A stretch of DNA of 64,000 nucleotides from Sphingobacteriales bacterium (GCA_900299255.1 OMJB01000099.1:1-64000); one strand, 5' to 3'; shown: positions 26,984 to 36,905, numbered from the stretch's first letter. A program made the numbers and translations. Notes: generated by a model from the letters alone, not told the origin.

Positions 26984-27633
26984 ATGGCATCAGAATTACC
27001 ATACTTTATTTATTATATCTCTCTGTTGTTTGCGGTAATAAGTTGCCTTTACCGATTCAAAGTTGTTGACAGTGCTGCAAAGGTGTTAGCAATATTAATA
27101 TGTTGCGGATTCGTAAATGAATGCGCAGCATATTATTTGTCGAAAGAATATCACAACAATCTCCCATTATACGCAATTTACTGCTTCTTAGAATTCAGTT
27201 TAACCTGCCTGTATTTTAATAAAGTTATTGATGTTTTTATTTCGAAAAATATTGGACTTATAATAATGGTAATTGGGCTTATTTTAGGTATAGGTAACTT
27301 AGTTTTCATCCAGCATCTTAACTCTATAAATTTTTATTTTCTTTTTTCGAAGGACTCACAGTTATTGGCATGTCATTGTTTGCGTTTTTCCGTTTCCTTC
27401 TAAAACAGGAAAATCTCGACCTGTACAAATTCCCTCATTTTTGGTTTATTAGTATTCTGGTTTTTTTCTGGAGCATAACCTTCTTATTCTGGGGGCTGTA
27501 TGATTACATCAATCTAAATTTCAAGTCAATGGCCTTGGGTGTTAATTTTACCTTGCCGTTCATTGGCGTTGTTACATATTTTTCTTTGGGATGGGTCTTC
27601 CTCTCCTATAAAAAAATGCTCAAATCCCCATGA
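26984..27633 (+). pseudogene. Multi-pass membrane protein gene with a frameshift
   Basis: Two overlapping frames encode one apparent protein. The first (26984 to about 27345) starts MASELPYFIYYISLLFAVIS and runs through NECAAYYLSKEYHNNLPLYAIYC to LNSINFYFLF. The second (from about 27348) continues EGLTVIGMSLFAFFRFLLKQE ... FPHFWFISILVFFWSITFL and ends at 27633. They join if one T is added to the run of six T at 27342-27347, giving a ~216-residue protein with about six transmembrane helices. The stop overlaps the start of the histidine kinase (ATGA, 27630-27633), so the unit was built as an operon. The lesion could be a sequencing error, since the downstream genes are intact. Confidence 0.75.
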
Positions 27634-28430
27634 ATGACCAGAATATTATTCCGCTTTTTGTTGCCGGTTCGTTGATGATTACCTTGTTTGCATTCTTCCT
27701 GATTGCCTACCTGCTGGTGCAGAAACGAAAGCAGAACCTGTATCAGCTTGAAAAGCGGCAGATGATTTTTGACCACCAGAACAATGTACTCCGCACCAAG
27801 ATAGAGGAGCAGGAGAATACTATGGACCAGATTTCAAAAGAGCTGCATGACAATATAAAATCGGTATTGGGTTTTGCACAGATGAGCATGTACAATATTG
27901 CAGATATGGCCACGAACCCCGAACAGGCGGTACTATTAGAAAAAACGAACGGCATTATCAGCCAGGTGATAGATGAACTGCACAACATCAGCCATTCGCT
28001 GAACAGCAATTTTGTGAAGAACATAGGCCTGGTTGATACCATAAGTAAGGAACTGGAAAATATCAGGCTGTCAAAAAATATCGTTTGTACCATCAACGTT
28101 AAAGGCGATGCCGTAAATTTGAGTTCTGAAAAAGAGCTGCATATATTCAGGATAGCGCAGGAAGCCATACAAAACAGTATTAAGCACGCTAAGCCAACAA
28201 ATATTAATTTTGAGCTGAGTTACAGCAAGGATTTATTTTCGATGAAGATATCTGACAACGGTGTTGGTTTTGACAAAAACAGGGTTTATGCCATGAATGG
28301 GCTTGGCTTCCTGAATATGTTTCAGCGGGCCAGGTATATCCACGGATCGCTGGAAGTTGACTCAGCACCGTCAAAGGGCACAACAATTACTTTATCTTTA
28401 AACCCCAATAACAATGGAATCAACAATTAG
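27630..28430 (+). CDS. Membrane sensor histidine kinase, NarX/LiaS class
   Basis: A 266-residue kinase. One N-terminal transmembrane helix (about residues 9-30) is followed by a short coiled coil, then the dimerisation and phosphoacceptor helix ISKELHDNIKSVLG (H73) of the HisKA_3 class. A HATPase_c domain follows, with the N-box around EAIQNSIKHAKP and the G1 box ISDNGVGFD. There is no periplasmic sensor domain, so the signal must come from a partner, plausibly the membrane protein and lipoprotein encoded immediately upstream. It starts inside the stop of the upstream gene (ATGA) and overlaps the regulator gene by 17 bases, implying translational coupling. Confidence 0.9.
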   Translation: MNDQNIIPLFVAGSLMITLFAFFLIAYLLVQKRKQNLYQLEKRQMIFDHQNNVLRTKIEEQENTMDQISKELHDNIKSVLGFAQMSMYNIADMATNPEQAVLLEKTNGIISQVIDELHNISHSLNSNFVKNIGLVDTISKELENIRLSKNIVCTINVKGDAVNLSSEKELHIFRIAQEAIQNSIKHAKPTNINFELSYSKDLFSMKISDNGVGFDKNRVYAMNGLGFLNMFQRARYIHGSLEVDSAPSKGTTITLSLNPNNNGINN

Positions 28431-29058
28431 AGTAGCCATTGCTGACGATCATGAAATTGTGCTGAACGGGGTGAAAAGTATCATCCTTTCTTTTGGCGAA
28501 TTCAGCGTTGATTTTGTGGCCAGCAACGGCAAGGAAATGTACGACAAGCTGCTTGCTGCTGAATCACTGCCTGATATTGTAGTGCTTGATGTAAGCATGC
28601 CGGTGTGGGATGGCTATGCCACACTCGATGCCATAAAAAAGAAATGGCCTGATATGAAAGTGCTGATCCTTACCATGCACAAACATGAACTAGGCATTAT
28701 TAAAATGTTCAGAAGCGGAGCCAGTGGTTACCTGCTGAAAAACAGCCCTCCGAAAGAACTGAAGAAAGCACTACAGTCAATAGTGGAAAACGGACTGTAT
28801 TTTTCCGAGCTGGTGTCTGGTAATTTCCTGAGCAGGATGCAGCAGACCAATATTCTGCCATCGCTCAGCGAACGGGAAATACAGTTGCTGAAACTGTGCC
28901 CTACTGACCTGACCTATCATGAGATTGCCGCTAAAATGGGCATACCCGAGACAACGGTGGCGGGGCACAGGATGAGCCTTTTTGAAAAATTTGGTGTAAA
29001 CAGCCGAACCGGCCTTGTTATCTGTGCGATACAAATGGGGTTGATACAAGTAGAGTAA
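28414..29058 (+). CDS. NarL/FixJ-family response regulator
   Basis: A 214-residue two-domain transcription factor. The receiver domain has the acidic pair in IADDHEIVLN (D11, D12), the phosphoacceptor D59 in IVVLDVSMPVWDG, and the conserved Lys in GYLLKNSPP. A LuxR-type helix-turn-helix (about 145-205, LSEREIQLLKL ... HEIAAKMGIPETTVAGHR) binds DNA. It partners naturally with the overlapping HisKA_3 kinase, as is standard for this pair of families. Its targets are unknown, and an effect on the lipoprotein gene at the head of the row would be the simplest model. A strong terminator follows. Confidence 0.94.
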   Translation: MESTIRVAIADDHEIVLNGVKSIILSFGEFSVDFVASNGKEMYDKLLAAESLPDIVVLDVSMPVWDGYATLDAIKKKWPDMKVLILTMHKHELGIIKMFRSGASGYLLKNSPPKELKKALQSIVENGLYFSELVSGNFLSRMQQTNILPSLSEREIQLLKLCPTDLTYHEIAAKMGIPETTVAGHRMSLFEKFGVNSRTGLVICAIQMGLIQVE

Positions 29059-29070
29059 ACGATATAAAAA

Positions 29071-29098
29071 AAAAACCGGGAGCTACCCGGTTTTTTTA
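29071..29098. terminator. Bidirectional terminator after the response regulator
   Basis: AAAAACCGGG (29071-29080) pairs with CCCGGTTTTT (29086-29095) around a 5-base loop, with T-runs reading out in both directions. It separates the regulator from the convergent gene at 29120. Confidence 0.88.
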
Positions 29099-29119
29099 TT
29101 CAAATGAAAATATGCTTTT

Positions 29120-29497
29120 CTACTGCTCCCCTATTTTGTCCATCCAGTGTACTTCTGGTTCCTTTTTGCCTGGCTTCCTGTCGAGCAGGTAACGGGTAAT
29201 GAGATACCCTCCAAAACCAAACATCTCAACAGTAACCGTATGAAGCGGATTGCCTGTAATTACCTTTACAAGGTTTTTTGCAACCGCGTCCCTAACTGAG
29301 GCATCTGTTGAAGATAACAGGTTTAAGTCAACGCTATTTCTGCAAAAAGCGAAAATTACAAAAATGAGACCGAGCATGAAACAGCCCAAAAAGGCCATGA
29401 TTGTATATATTGCCCATGCCAGCCCGCTCTGGTTCTTCAATTTTGCCAAAACACTATTCCTCCACGCGAGGTAACTAAGCAATAATATTTCTACCAT
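29120..29497 (-). CDS. Small membrane protein of unknown function
   Basis: I do not recognise this 125-residue protein. It has two strong hydrophobic helices (about 6-18 with 27-50, FLGCFMLGLIFVIFAF) and a weaker third (about 92-104, FGFGGYLITRYLL), ending in a charged tail PGKKEPEVHWMDKIGEQ. Its ATG follows the stop of the DegT-family gene by one base, so the two are almost certainly co-transcribed. Nothing in the sequence indicates a role beyond that link. Confidence 0.6.
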   Translation of the reverse strand: MVEILLLSYLAWRNSVLAKLKNQSGLAWAIYTIMAFLGCFMLGLIFVIFAFCRNSVDLNLLSSTDASVRDAVAKNLVKVITGNPLHTVTVEMFGFGGYLITRYLLDRKPGKKEPEVHWMDKIGEQ

Positions 29498-29498
29498 C

Positions 29499-30704
29499 TC
29501 AGATATTTTTCATGAATTCAGCAACACTCTCCATTACATGGGTAATCTGAGCATCGTTCAACCCGTGATGGCAAGCCAGCAGCATACCACCGCGCATTAC
29601 TTTATCCGCTTCAGGATAACCTCCTTTGGCTGTTTTTGAAGGCTGATGCTTGAACCCTGGCTGACGCAAAATATTGCCGGTAAATACGGTACGTGTCATG
29701 ATATTTCTTTTCTCAAGGAATATCTGCAGGTCGCGGCGGATAAAAGGAGCTGTTTCGCGAAGTGTGGTAGCAAATGCCAGCCATGCGGTGCGCGAATCAG
29801 GCAGTTGCTTCGGCAGTATGAAGAATTCTTCGTATTGAGTGAAGAATTCGAGCATACGGTTGTAGTGAGCAGTGCGGGTATCTATGTTTGCACCCAGCTT
29901 GTTGAGCTGCACTATACCAAATGCAGCACCTAATTCAGATGGCTCAATGTTATATCCCGGCTCTTCGAATACAAATTTCGCATCATAAGGAATACCATCA
30001 ATATCGACATTGAAACGATTCTCAATCTTTTCAGATTCTACAAACAAAGATGAGCTGCGGCCCCAACTGCGGAGTAAGCGGCCACGGTTATAAAATTCGT
30101 CTGAATTTACACACAACATACCACCGTTACCGGCACAATTAATAATATGCGAACCGTAGAAGCTTGTTGTGCTCATATCGGTGAAACGGCCTGAAGACTT
30201 ACCATTTATTTCAGCGCCCAGCGTATCGGCAGAATCTTCCAGCACAAACAGATTATGTTTTTTGGCTATCTCGCGCAGTTGAGCCCAGTTGGGCAGGTTA
30301 CCGATCAGGTTAGGAATCACCATTGCCTTTGTATTAGGCGTAATCATTTCCTCTACCTTATTTGCATCAATATTGTATGTACCTTCTTCAACATCCACAT
30401 AAGCAGGAACCCAGCCTTTTTTAACGAGGGGGGCAACAGTTGTGGAGAAAGTGAGCGGAGGAGTGATAATCTCAGATCCGGGTTCATAGTTCATAAGGTC
30501 GGCAGCAAGGTAAAGAGCAGAGGAACCGCTGTTGACCATGATACCGTACTTTTTATTATACAGCCCGGCAACGCGTTCTTCCATTTCGCGCACGTTTTTG
30601 CCCATCTGGGTGCTGGTGCGCAATACGTTAACTACCGCTTCGATTTCTTCTTCGCCATGTACGGTTTTACCGTACGGCACGTGGATATAGTCTGTTTGTA
30701 CCAT
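29499..30704 (-). CDS. DegT/DnrJ-fold PLP enzyme with His replacing the Schiff-base Lys
   Basis: A 401-residue sugar aminotransferase-fold enzyme. The N-terminus (VHGEEEIEAVVNVLRT, a VNSGSSALYLAADL motif for PLP phosphate binding) and VLEDSADTLGAE (cofactor Asp) are typical. The position that normally holds the PLP lysine (SFYPSK) reads TTSFYGSHIINCAG, with H186. A His here defines the 3-dehydratases of the ColD and RfbH/E1 type, which remove the C3 hydroxyl of NDP-4-keto-6-deoxysugars using PLP or PMP. With only three Cys it lacks the four ligands of the E1 iron-sulfur centre, so it is closer to ColD. The substrate is unknown, since no other deoxysugar gene is near. Confidence 0.8.
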   Translation of the reverse strand: MVQTDYIHVPYGKTVHGEEEIEAVVNVLRTSTQMGKNVREMEERVAGLYNKKYGIMVNSGSSALYLAADLMNYEPGSEIITPPLTFSTTVAPLVKKGWVPAYVDVEEGTYNIDANKVEEMITPNTKAMVIPNLIGNLPNWAQLREIAKKHNLFVLEDSADTLGAEINGKSSGRFTDMSTTSFYGSHIINCAGNGGMLCVNSDEFYNRGRLLRSWGRSSSLFVESEKIENRFNVDIDGIPYDAKFVFEEPGYNIEPSELGAAFGIVQLNKLGANIDTRTAHYNRMLEFFTQYEEFFILPKQLPDSRTAWLAFATTLRETAPFIRRDLQIFLEKRNIMTRTVFTGNILRQPGFKHQPSKTAKGGYPEADKVMRGGMLLACHHGLNDAQITHVMESVAEFMKNI

Positions 30705-31066
30705 TTTTTAAAATTAGGTTGCGAATTTAGTATTTAAGTGCCAATTTGTTACGTTAAAAAAGGTTAGAATGTTACAGAAATGGTCAAAAAGGAGGGTTAT
30801 CCACACTAATCTAATAAATTACGACACATAAATTATTTTAACCATTCGTAAGAAAGCAAGCTAAAACTAATTACTAACAGTACCTGTATCGCAGAGCAGA
30901 TGCTGTGGGAGGGCATGTTGAAGGATATTTTTGATTCAGGGTACCCAACCCTGCGTCACGGCAAATACGGCTACAAATTATCTATTACACATTTTCGGAT
31001 TTTCTGATTAAAACCCTTACCTTTGCACCTCCAAAAAACAGGAATTAAACAAAATAACTCATAAAA
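30705..31066. other. Intergenic region containing the fusA promoter
   Basis: A 362-base divergent gap. CGAATTTA (30722-30729), on the minus strand one mismatch from TAnnTTTG, may serve the DegT-fold gene. The fusA promoter is at the right end. The middle (about 30740-31000) shows no ORF or hairpin I can support. Confidence 0.45.
31018..31025 (+). promoter_or_regulatory. -7 box (TACCTTTG) of fusA
   Basis: A perfect TAnnTTTG 41 bases before the fusA ATG. Around the -33 position there is only TTCG (30994-30997). Confidence 0.5.
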
Positions 31067-33211
31067 ATGGCAGACCTCCGCTTACAGCGCAACTTTGGTA
31101 TCGCAGCACACATTGATGCCGGTAAAACCACTACTACCGAGCGTATCCTTTATTACACAGGTGTAAACCATAAAATAGGTGAGGTGCACGAAGGTGCGGC
31201 TACCATGGACTGGATGGCACAGGAACAGGAGCGTGGTATCACTATTACATCGGCAGCAACTACCTGCTTCTGGAACTTCCCTACCATTCAGGGCAAAACA
31301 CTGCCGGAATCTAAAAAATACAAATTCAACATCATTGATACTCCCGGCCACGTGGACTTTACCATTGAGGTGGAGCGTTCAATGCGCGTACTGGACGGCC
31401 TTCTGGCCCTGTTCAGCGCAGTAGACGGTGTAGAGCCACAGTCTGAAACTGTATGGCGCCAGGCAAACCGCTATAGGGTTCCGCGTATCGGGTTTGTAAA
31501 CAAAATGGACCGTATTGGTGCGGACTTCCTCATGGTTGTACAGCAGATAAAAGACATGCTGGGTGCAAAATCAGTGCCGCTGCAGCTGCCTATTGGTGCT
31601 GAAGACAACTTCAAAGGCGTTGTTGACCTTATTCAGATGAAAGGTATCATCTGGGACGACGCTACTCAGGGCATGACCTATAAAGAAGTTCCGATTCCCG
31701 ATGATATGAAGGATGACGTGGACCACTGGCGCCAGTACCTGGTAGAAGCTGTGGCTGAGTATGATGACCAGCTGATGGAAAAATTCTTCGAAGACCCTAA
31801 CAGCATCAGCGAAAATGAAATCCATGAAGCAGTTCGTAAAGCAACCATAGACCTGAGCATTATCCCAATGCTTTGTGGTTCGGCATATAAAAACAAAGGT
31901 GTACAGACAGCGCTGGATGCCATCATCCGCTACCTGCCTGCTCCGGTTGATATTGAAGCAATCAAAGGTACCAACCCTGATACCGGCGAAGAAATAGAGC
32001 GTAAACCAGATGCAAAAGAACCATTCGCGGCTCTGGCATTTAAAATCATGACCGATCCGTTTGTGGGCCGCCTGGCGTTCTTCCGTTGTTATTCAGGCCA
32101 TCTGGATGCAGGTTCATATGTTCTGAACATGCGCAGTGGCAAGAACGAGCGTATCAGCCGTATCATGCAGATGCACGCCAACAAGCAGAACCCAATTGAC
32201 TTCATCGAAGCAGGTGATATTGGTGCTGCAGTAGGTTTTAAAGAAATCAAAACCGGTGACACCCTGTGTGATGAGAAGCACCCGATTGTACTGGAAAACA
32301 TGTTTATCCCTGAGCCAGTTATCTCTATAGCAGTTGAGCCAAAAACTCAGGCTGACGTAGACAAAATGGGTATGGCGATTGCTAAACTGGTAGAAGAAGA
32401 TCCAACACTGCGCGTAAAAACAGATGAAGACACCGGCCAGACAGTATTGAGTGGAATGGGAGAGCTTCACCTGGAGATCATCGTTGACCGTATGAGGCGC
32501 GAGTTTAAAGTTGAGATCAACCAGGGCGCACCAATGGTTGCTTATAAAGAGGCATTTACGCTTACAGTTGAGCACCGCGAAGTGTACAAAAAACAAACTG
32601 GTGGCCGTGGTAAATTTGCCGACATCCAGTTTGAAATCGGGCCAGCTGAAGAAGCATTCCTGGCTGAAGGCAAAGGGCGTTTCCAGTTTGTAAACGAAAT
32701 ATTCGGTGGTTCTATTCCACGTGAATTTATCCCTGCAATTCAGAAAGGTTTTGAATCTTCAATGACTACAGGCCCTCTGGCAGGGTTCCCTGTAGAGAGT
32801 ATGAGGGTTCGTATATTCGACGGTTCTTTCCACCAGGTGGATAGTGACTCTATGTCATTCGAACTTTGCGCTAAATCGGGCTTCCGTGAGGCTGGCCGTA
32901 AAGCAAAAACAGTATTGCTGGAGCCAATCATGAAAGTGGAAGTTACTACTCCTGATCAGTACATGGGTGATGTGACCGGTGACCTTAACCGCCGCCGCGC
33001 TATGCTGGAAGGTATGGATAACCGTAACAACCTGCAGGTGATACGTGCAAAAGTGCCACTGAGCGAAATGTTCGGTTATGTGACACAACTCCGTTCATTG
33101 TCTTCAGGCCGCGCCACTTCAGTAATGGAGTTCAGCCATTACGCTCCTGCTCCACGCAACATTCAGGAAGAAGTTGTAGCAAAAACAAAAGGCAAAGAGA
33201 ACGCTAATTAG
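31067..33211 (+). CDS. fusA: Elongation factor G
   Basis: A 714-residue translational GTPase that drives ribosome translocation and, with ribosome recycling factor, subunit splitting. G motifs are clear: G1 [10 protein letters not shown]2 region [10 protein letters not shown]3 DTPGHVDF and G4 NKMDRIGAD. Domains II-V follow, including the domain IV block [14 protein letters not shown] and the C-terminal [15 protein letters not shown]. It stands alone without rpsL, rpsG or tuf next to it, so it may be a second, separately regulated EF-G or a relocated single copy. It has its own promoter and terminator. Confidence 0.97.
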   Translation: MADLRLQRNFGIAAHIDAGKTTTTERILYYTGVNHKIGEVHEGAATMDWMAQEQERGITITSAATTCFWNFPTIQGKTLPESKKYKFNIIDTPGHVDFTIEVERSMRVLDGLLALFSAVDGVEPQSETVWRQANRYRVPRIGFVNKMDRIGADFLMVVQQIKDMLGAKSVPLQLPIGAEDNFKGVVDLIQMKGIIWDDATQGMTYKEVPIPDDMKDDVDHWRQYLVEAVAEYDDQLMEKFFEDPNSISENEIHEAVRKATIDLSIIPMLCGSAYKNKGVQTALDAIIRYLPAPVDIEAIKGTNPDTGEEIERKPDAKEPFAALAFKIMTDPFVGRLAFFRCYSGHLDAGSYVLNMRSGKNERISRIMQMHANKQNPIDFIEAGDIGAAVGFKEIKTGDTLCDEKHPIVLENMFIPEPVISIAVEPKTQADVDKMGMAIAKLVEEDPTLRVKTDEDTGQTVLSGMGELHLEIIVDRMRREFKVEINQGAPMVAYKEAFTLTVEHREVYKKQTGGRGKFADIQFEIGPAEEAFLAEGKGRFQFVNEIFGGSIPREFIPAIQKGFESSMTTGPLAGFPVESMRVRIFDGSFHQVDSDSMSFELCAKSGFREAGRKAKTVLLEPIMKVEVTTPDQYMGDVTGDLNRRRAMLEGMDNRNNLQVIRAKVPLSEMFGYVTQLRSLSSGRATSVMEFSHYAPAPRNIQEEVVAKTKGKENAN

Positions 33212-33246
33212 TAGATAGTATTTAGTATTTACTAGATAATACTTGC

Positions 33247-33276
33247 CGCCCCGATTTCCGGGGCGTTTTTGTTTTT
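33247..33276 (+). terminator. Hairpin terminator after fusA
   Basis: CGCCCCG (33247-33253) pairs with CGGGGCG (33259-33265) around ATTTC, followed by TTTTTGTTTTT. Confidence 0.88.
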
Positions 33277-33279
33277 GCC

Positions 33280-33287
33280 TATATTTG
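33280..33287 (+). promoter_or_regulatory. -7 box (TATATTTG) of the exported protein gene
   Basis: A perfect TAnnTTTG, 22 bases before the ATG at 33310 and immediately after the fusA terminator. Confidence 0.5.
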
Positions 33288-33309
33288 TAAACCAGCAAAA
33301 CAAGCACCA

Positions 33310-34203
33310 ATGAAATACCTGCTTATTATTACACTTTTCGGCTTTGGTGCAGCAAAAGCACAGGAAGAAATGTATCCTGAAGTGTTTCAGAATACTGCCG
33401 GGGTAAAAAGTATAAAGGTTTTTTCGGGTGACACATTGGTGCGTTCCTGCCTGGTGGGGCTGGATGGAAAATTACTGAGCAGCATAGAATACAGCGATGA
33501 AAAAACTCGGGGAAAAGAAGAGTATATTTATGAGCAAGGAAAAATAGTAAGCTTAAAATCTTATCAGGAACGTGAATACATGTACGACCTAGAAGAGAAT
33601 TCTACCTCCCATTCCCCAACCGACTTCAAATGGGATAGCTCGAAGGTGACATTTGAAGTTAAATACACCTATGGGCCAGAAGGAATAATGTCGTACAAGT
33701 ATTTTGTTAACCCTGGCAATATACTCTTGGCAGACATTTCATACGCTTATAATCGGGATGGTAAACTGAAAAAAGAAGAGATTAAAACTTATCCCAAACC
33801 AGGTGTAGAAAATTATGCATCGAATGCCGATAAGCCTGCGGCCCCTGCCAGCAGGTATAAAATATTTGCTTACGAGCCTGGCCTTACAACTATCTATTAC
33901 TATGTAAATGGAAAACAAACCGGAACAGAAAACATAACTACAACTACCGATGGCCGGATTACCAACCGGGTGGTGAAAAACAGCAGGGAAAGGACAATCT
34001 GCTGGGCTAACTACAACTATAACACCCTTGGGCAACTAGTAGACTTAGTGAACAATGATATGGGTGAGGATGGCTTCGGTAAGGGGCACCCGGTTATATT
34101 TGATAGAGAGCTGTACACCTATGATTTTAAGGGGCGAATAATTGTAAAGCAATCATTCCTGAAAGGAAAGCTGGTACATCAATACACCTATAAATATGAG
34201 TAG
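33310..34203 (+). CDS. Exported protein with YD-repeat-like strands
   Basis: A 297-residue protein with a signal peptide (MKYLLIITLFGFGAAKA-Q). The mature chain is a series of beta-strands with the pattern 'Y.YD..G.' (EYIYEQGKIVSL, VKYTYGPEGIMSY, ISYAYNRDGKLKKEE, YTYDFKGRIIVKQ), reminiscent of the YD/RHS-type repeats found in Bacteroidota surface proteins but too few to be an RHS toxin. It lacks a T9SS tail. The function is unknown. It has its own promoter. Confidence 0.65.
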   Translation: MKYLLIITLFGFGAAKAQEEMYPEVFQNTAGVKSIKVFSGDTLVRSCLVGLDGKLLSSIEYSDEKTRGKEEYIYEQGKIVSLKSYQEREYMYDLEENSTSHSPTDFKWDSSKVTFEVKYTYGPEGIMSYKYFVNPGNILLADISYAYNRDGKLKKEEIKTYPKPGVENYASNADKPAAPASRYKIFAYEPGLTTIYYYVNGKQTGTENITTTTDGRITNRVVKNSRERTICWANYNYNTLGQLVDLVNNDMGEDGFGKGHPVIFDRELYTYDFKGRIIVKQSFLKGKLVHQYTYKYE

Positions 34204-34302
34204 TGAAAACGTGAATAAAAATGCCGGGGCATTTCAGGTAGTTTGGTTTTTTGCGTATTTATTGCACAATCAGAACATTATTTTGGGCTATTTTCCAACG
34301 CT

Positions 34303-34755
34303 ATGCGTGAAATTATGATATCTGCGACAGAACGGCTTCAATACCTATGCGATACTATTCCTGCACTGATAAGCCATATTTCCGAACAGGAGTTCTCACA
34401 TAAACTTTCAGCCAATAAATGGAGCAAAAAGCAAATCCTAGGCCACCTGATAGACAGTGCCGCCAATAATCATCAAAGATTTGTACGGGTGCAGTTTGAG
34501 GAAACACCCTTCATTGTTTATGATCAGGACAACTGGAACGCTTGCAGCCGATATCAGGACATGGAGCCTGCACATGTAATAGCTTTTTGGGAGGCTTATA
34601 ACCGGCATTTGCTTGAAGTGTTAAAACGTATACCAGCGGAGAGTTTATCGCGTACTTGCAAAACAAATGAGGCGGAACCGGTAACACTCCTATGGCTCGT
34701 AGAAGACTACGTAAAACATCTTGAATACCACCTAAGGCAAATCGTTGAATACTAG
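34303..34755 (+). CDS. DinB-family protein
   Basis: A 150-residue four-helix-bundle protein of the DinB/YfiT superfamily, many of which are metal-dependent thiol (for example bacillithiol) transferases. Candidate metal ligands are the His in ILGHLIDSA and the H-x3-H in VKHLEYHLRQI. NHQRFVRVQ matches the second family helix. I chose the ATG at 34303 (MREIMISATERLQYL) over the upstream TTG because the 20 extra residues are not family-like. ATG 34315 is also possible. The substrate is unknown. Confidence 0.8.
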   Translation: MREIMISATERLQYLCDTIPALISHISEQEFSHKLSANKWSKKQILGHLIDSAANNHQRFVRVQFEETPFIVYDQDNWNACSRYQDMEPAHVIAFWEAYNRHLLEVLKRIPAESLSRTCKTNEAEPVTLLWLVEDYVKHLEYHLRQIVEY

Positions 34756-34807
34756 GCTTATTCGCATGGGAGTGATTCCCAGCGATACTGTCGCCAACAT
34801 AAGTACC

Positions 34808-36877
34808 CTAGTGTTTTATCACCAGTTTCCGCACTACCTGGGGCCCGGAAGAGCAGCCGATCCTACAAGTGTAGACTGCATCCGGAAGTTCGTTTGCCGC
34901 AAATGTTGTTTGGGCAGCTGTTAGTTTTGTTGTTTTTACAAGCCGACCAGCCATATCGAAAATAGTTAATACAGCATCCGGCATGATTTTACCACCCATG
35001 GTTACAACAAACTCCTGATTTGCTGGGATAGGATAAATATCCGCAATGACATCAGCCAGATTTGGGTTTGTTACGGCTGTATTGCATGGATGATCTTTTA
35101 CGAAGACAGATTTTGAAACTGCGCAACCGGAAGCTGTAGTGTAGTAAAAAGTAACAGTGCCTGATGCCACAGGAGCAACAACCCCATTAGTTGAACCAAT
35201 CGTTGCAACAGCGAGGTTGTTGCTGGCCCAAACACCGCCGGGAGTAGGGTCAGTCAAGATTCCTGAGCCGTTCACACAAAAAGTATCAGCCCCTGCTATT
35301 GCCAGCGGATAATCGGCCATAGCCACATGGAAAGTATCTGTTTTTCTGGTGCAGCCATTAGTATAGGATACCCAGTAAACCCCACTGGACATGATAGTAT
35401 CTACAGCAGCAACTCCTCCGTTATACCATAGATATTCAGTACCTAATGGTGCTGACAAACTTACGGTATGGGCTTCGCTGAGCACACACACAGTTGTATC
35501 CGTGCGAAAATTGAAAGTATCACGCAAAGGAGCCACCACTATAGTATCAATATTTATCCTGCAGCTATTACTTTCCTGCACCCAGTAAATTCCAGAGGTA
35601 GTAACATAATTTGACCGTAACGAAGTGCTGTCGTACCATAAATATGCAAAAGCCGGGTCGTGCGCATAAAGCCTAATGCTGTCGCCGGGAAAAATGCAGG
35701 CAAGCGTATCATGCCGAGTGTGAGTATAACTTGCAACGCCTAACGGCACATAAATTGACGGCATACCTATATATCCGTCTGATCCCGAAATCAGGGCCAC
35801 TGCGTGACTTGTGTACCCACAACTTGTTCCTGACAAATTCGGATAGTTAATTACGTCGAGATACCCTGTAGAAAGATCTGATAAACGGTTCATATAGATT
35901 TTACCGTCTGGCCCGAGCCTCATTTGGGTTTCAGGACCAATACCTCCTGTTGCAACTGTTAAGACTGACGCGACGATTGCTGCTGGAGTGGACAATGATA
36001 CGTCGTACTGCAGAATGGTTTCCCCGGCAGAAAAATTATCCCAATTGGCGTATAGCTTTGTATTATCATGTGAAAATTCCAGACCATAGCACCATTTAGT
36101 GCTGTCTAATACAATTCTTCCAGATACTATTCCACTTGACGGGTTAAAATAAAACAATTCTATTCCCGACGGAGCACAAGCTTCGCAAGACAATGCTATT
36201 TAATGCCCGTCGCTTGTTACAGCAAAAACGCCTACGGCATTATAATACGTACCTGTGGTCGCAGCGGGAACTGATATCAACGGTGCCGAAATGCCTGCGG
36301 ATGTAATATTGTACACAAAAAACGCCAAGCTGTCTCTTTTCGCTGTGACCAGCCAGGTATTGCAGCCACTGCCTTTGATTGAAATCATCTTTTCGGACAA
36401 AAAACTGTCCAGAGGAACTCCCCTCAGCCCCGGCAAAATGTCTCCATTTCCCCCATCCAAAGTCATGTCAACTACGGAATAAGCAAGGTGTGAATAATTT
36501 ATACCAGATGCCTGTTCTAAAGAGAAAATATAATATTGATTTGGGTTGCCCACCACTTGCGCAATTACGGCTGCCTGACTGGCACTAACCGTAATGAATG
36601 GGACAATTGAACCGCCCGAAGGCATCAGAACACCTGTGCGGTTAAAGACATCCTTTCCATCTGTATAAAACAAAAGATGGCCAGAAGCATCACTTACAGA
36701 AGCACTCCCCTCACTTGTGTATAAACTGGAATAAAACGGCACAGGAATTCCTGAAGAAAAGTCCAGCCCGCAATGGCGTCCGAAAACCCATTTTTTATTC
36801 TCATTCGCAGTATATTGGGCATCCGTCCTAATAAAGAAAAACAATAAAATCGAAATACTTAGAATTACCCGGGCCAT
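34808..36877 (-). pseudogene. T9SS surface protein gene interrupted by an in-frame TAA
   Basis: The upstream part (36877-36200) encodes a signal peptide (ending RTDA-Q) and a beta-propeller-like N-terminal domain (NKKWVFGRHCGLDFS, LLFYTDGKDVFNR) up to VTSDGH, then TAA (36202-36200). The very next codons, in the same frame, continue IALSCEACAPSGIELFYF, through SHDNTKLYA, several short Ig/PKD-like modules, and a type A Por secretion tail (YPIPANQEFVV ... VRKLVIKH). A single codon change would restore a ~689-residue protein like those known in Bacteroidota. A downstream fragment starting at TTG 36193 would lack a signal peptide. Confidence 0.8.
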
Positions 36878-36897
36878 ATTTTTATTTTCAGTTAAAA

Positions 36898-36905
36898 CAA
36901 ATATA
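36898..36905 (-). promoter_or_regulatory. -7 box (TATATTTG) of the broken T9SS gene
   Basis: A perfect TAnnTTTG on the minus strand, 20 bases before the ATG at 36877. The promoter is intact although the gene is interrupted. Confidence 0.45.

Noticed and set aside
33310-34203. Exported YD-like protein as an RHS toxin
   Set aside because: Only a few YD-like strands are present, with no core RHS repeat array, no toxin tip and no immunity gene next to it.
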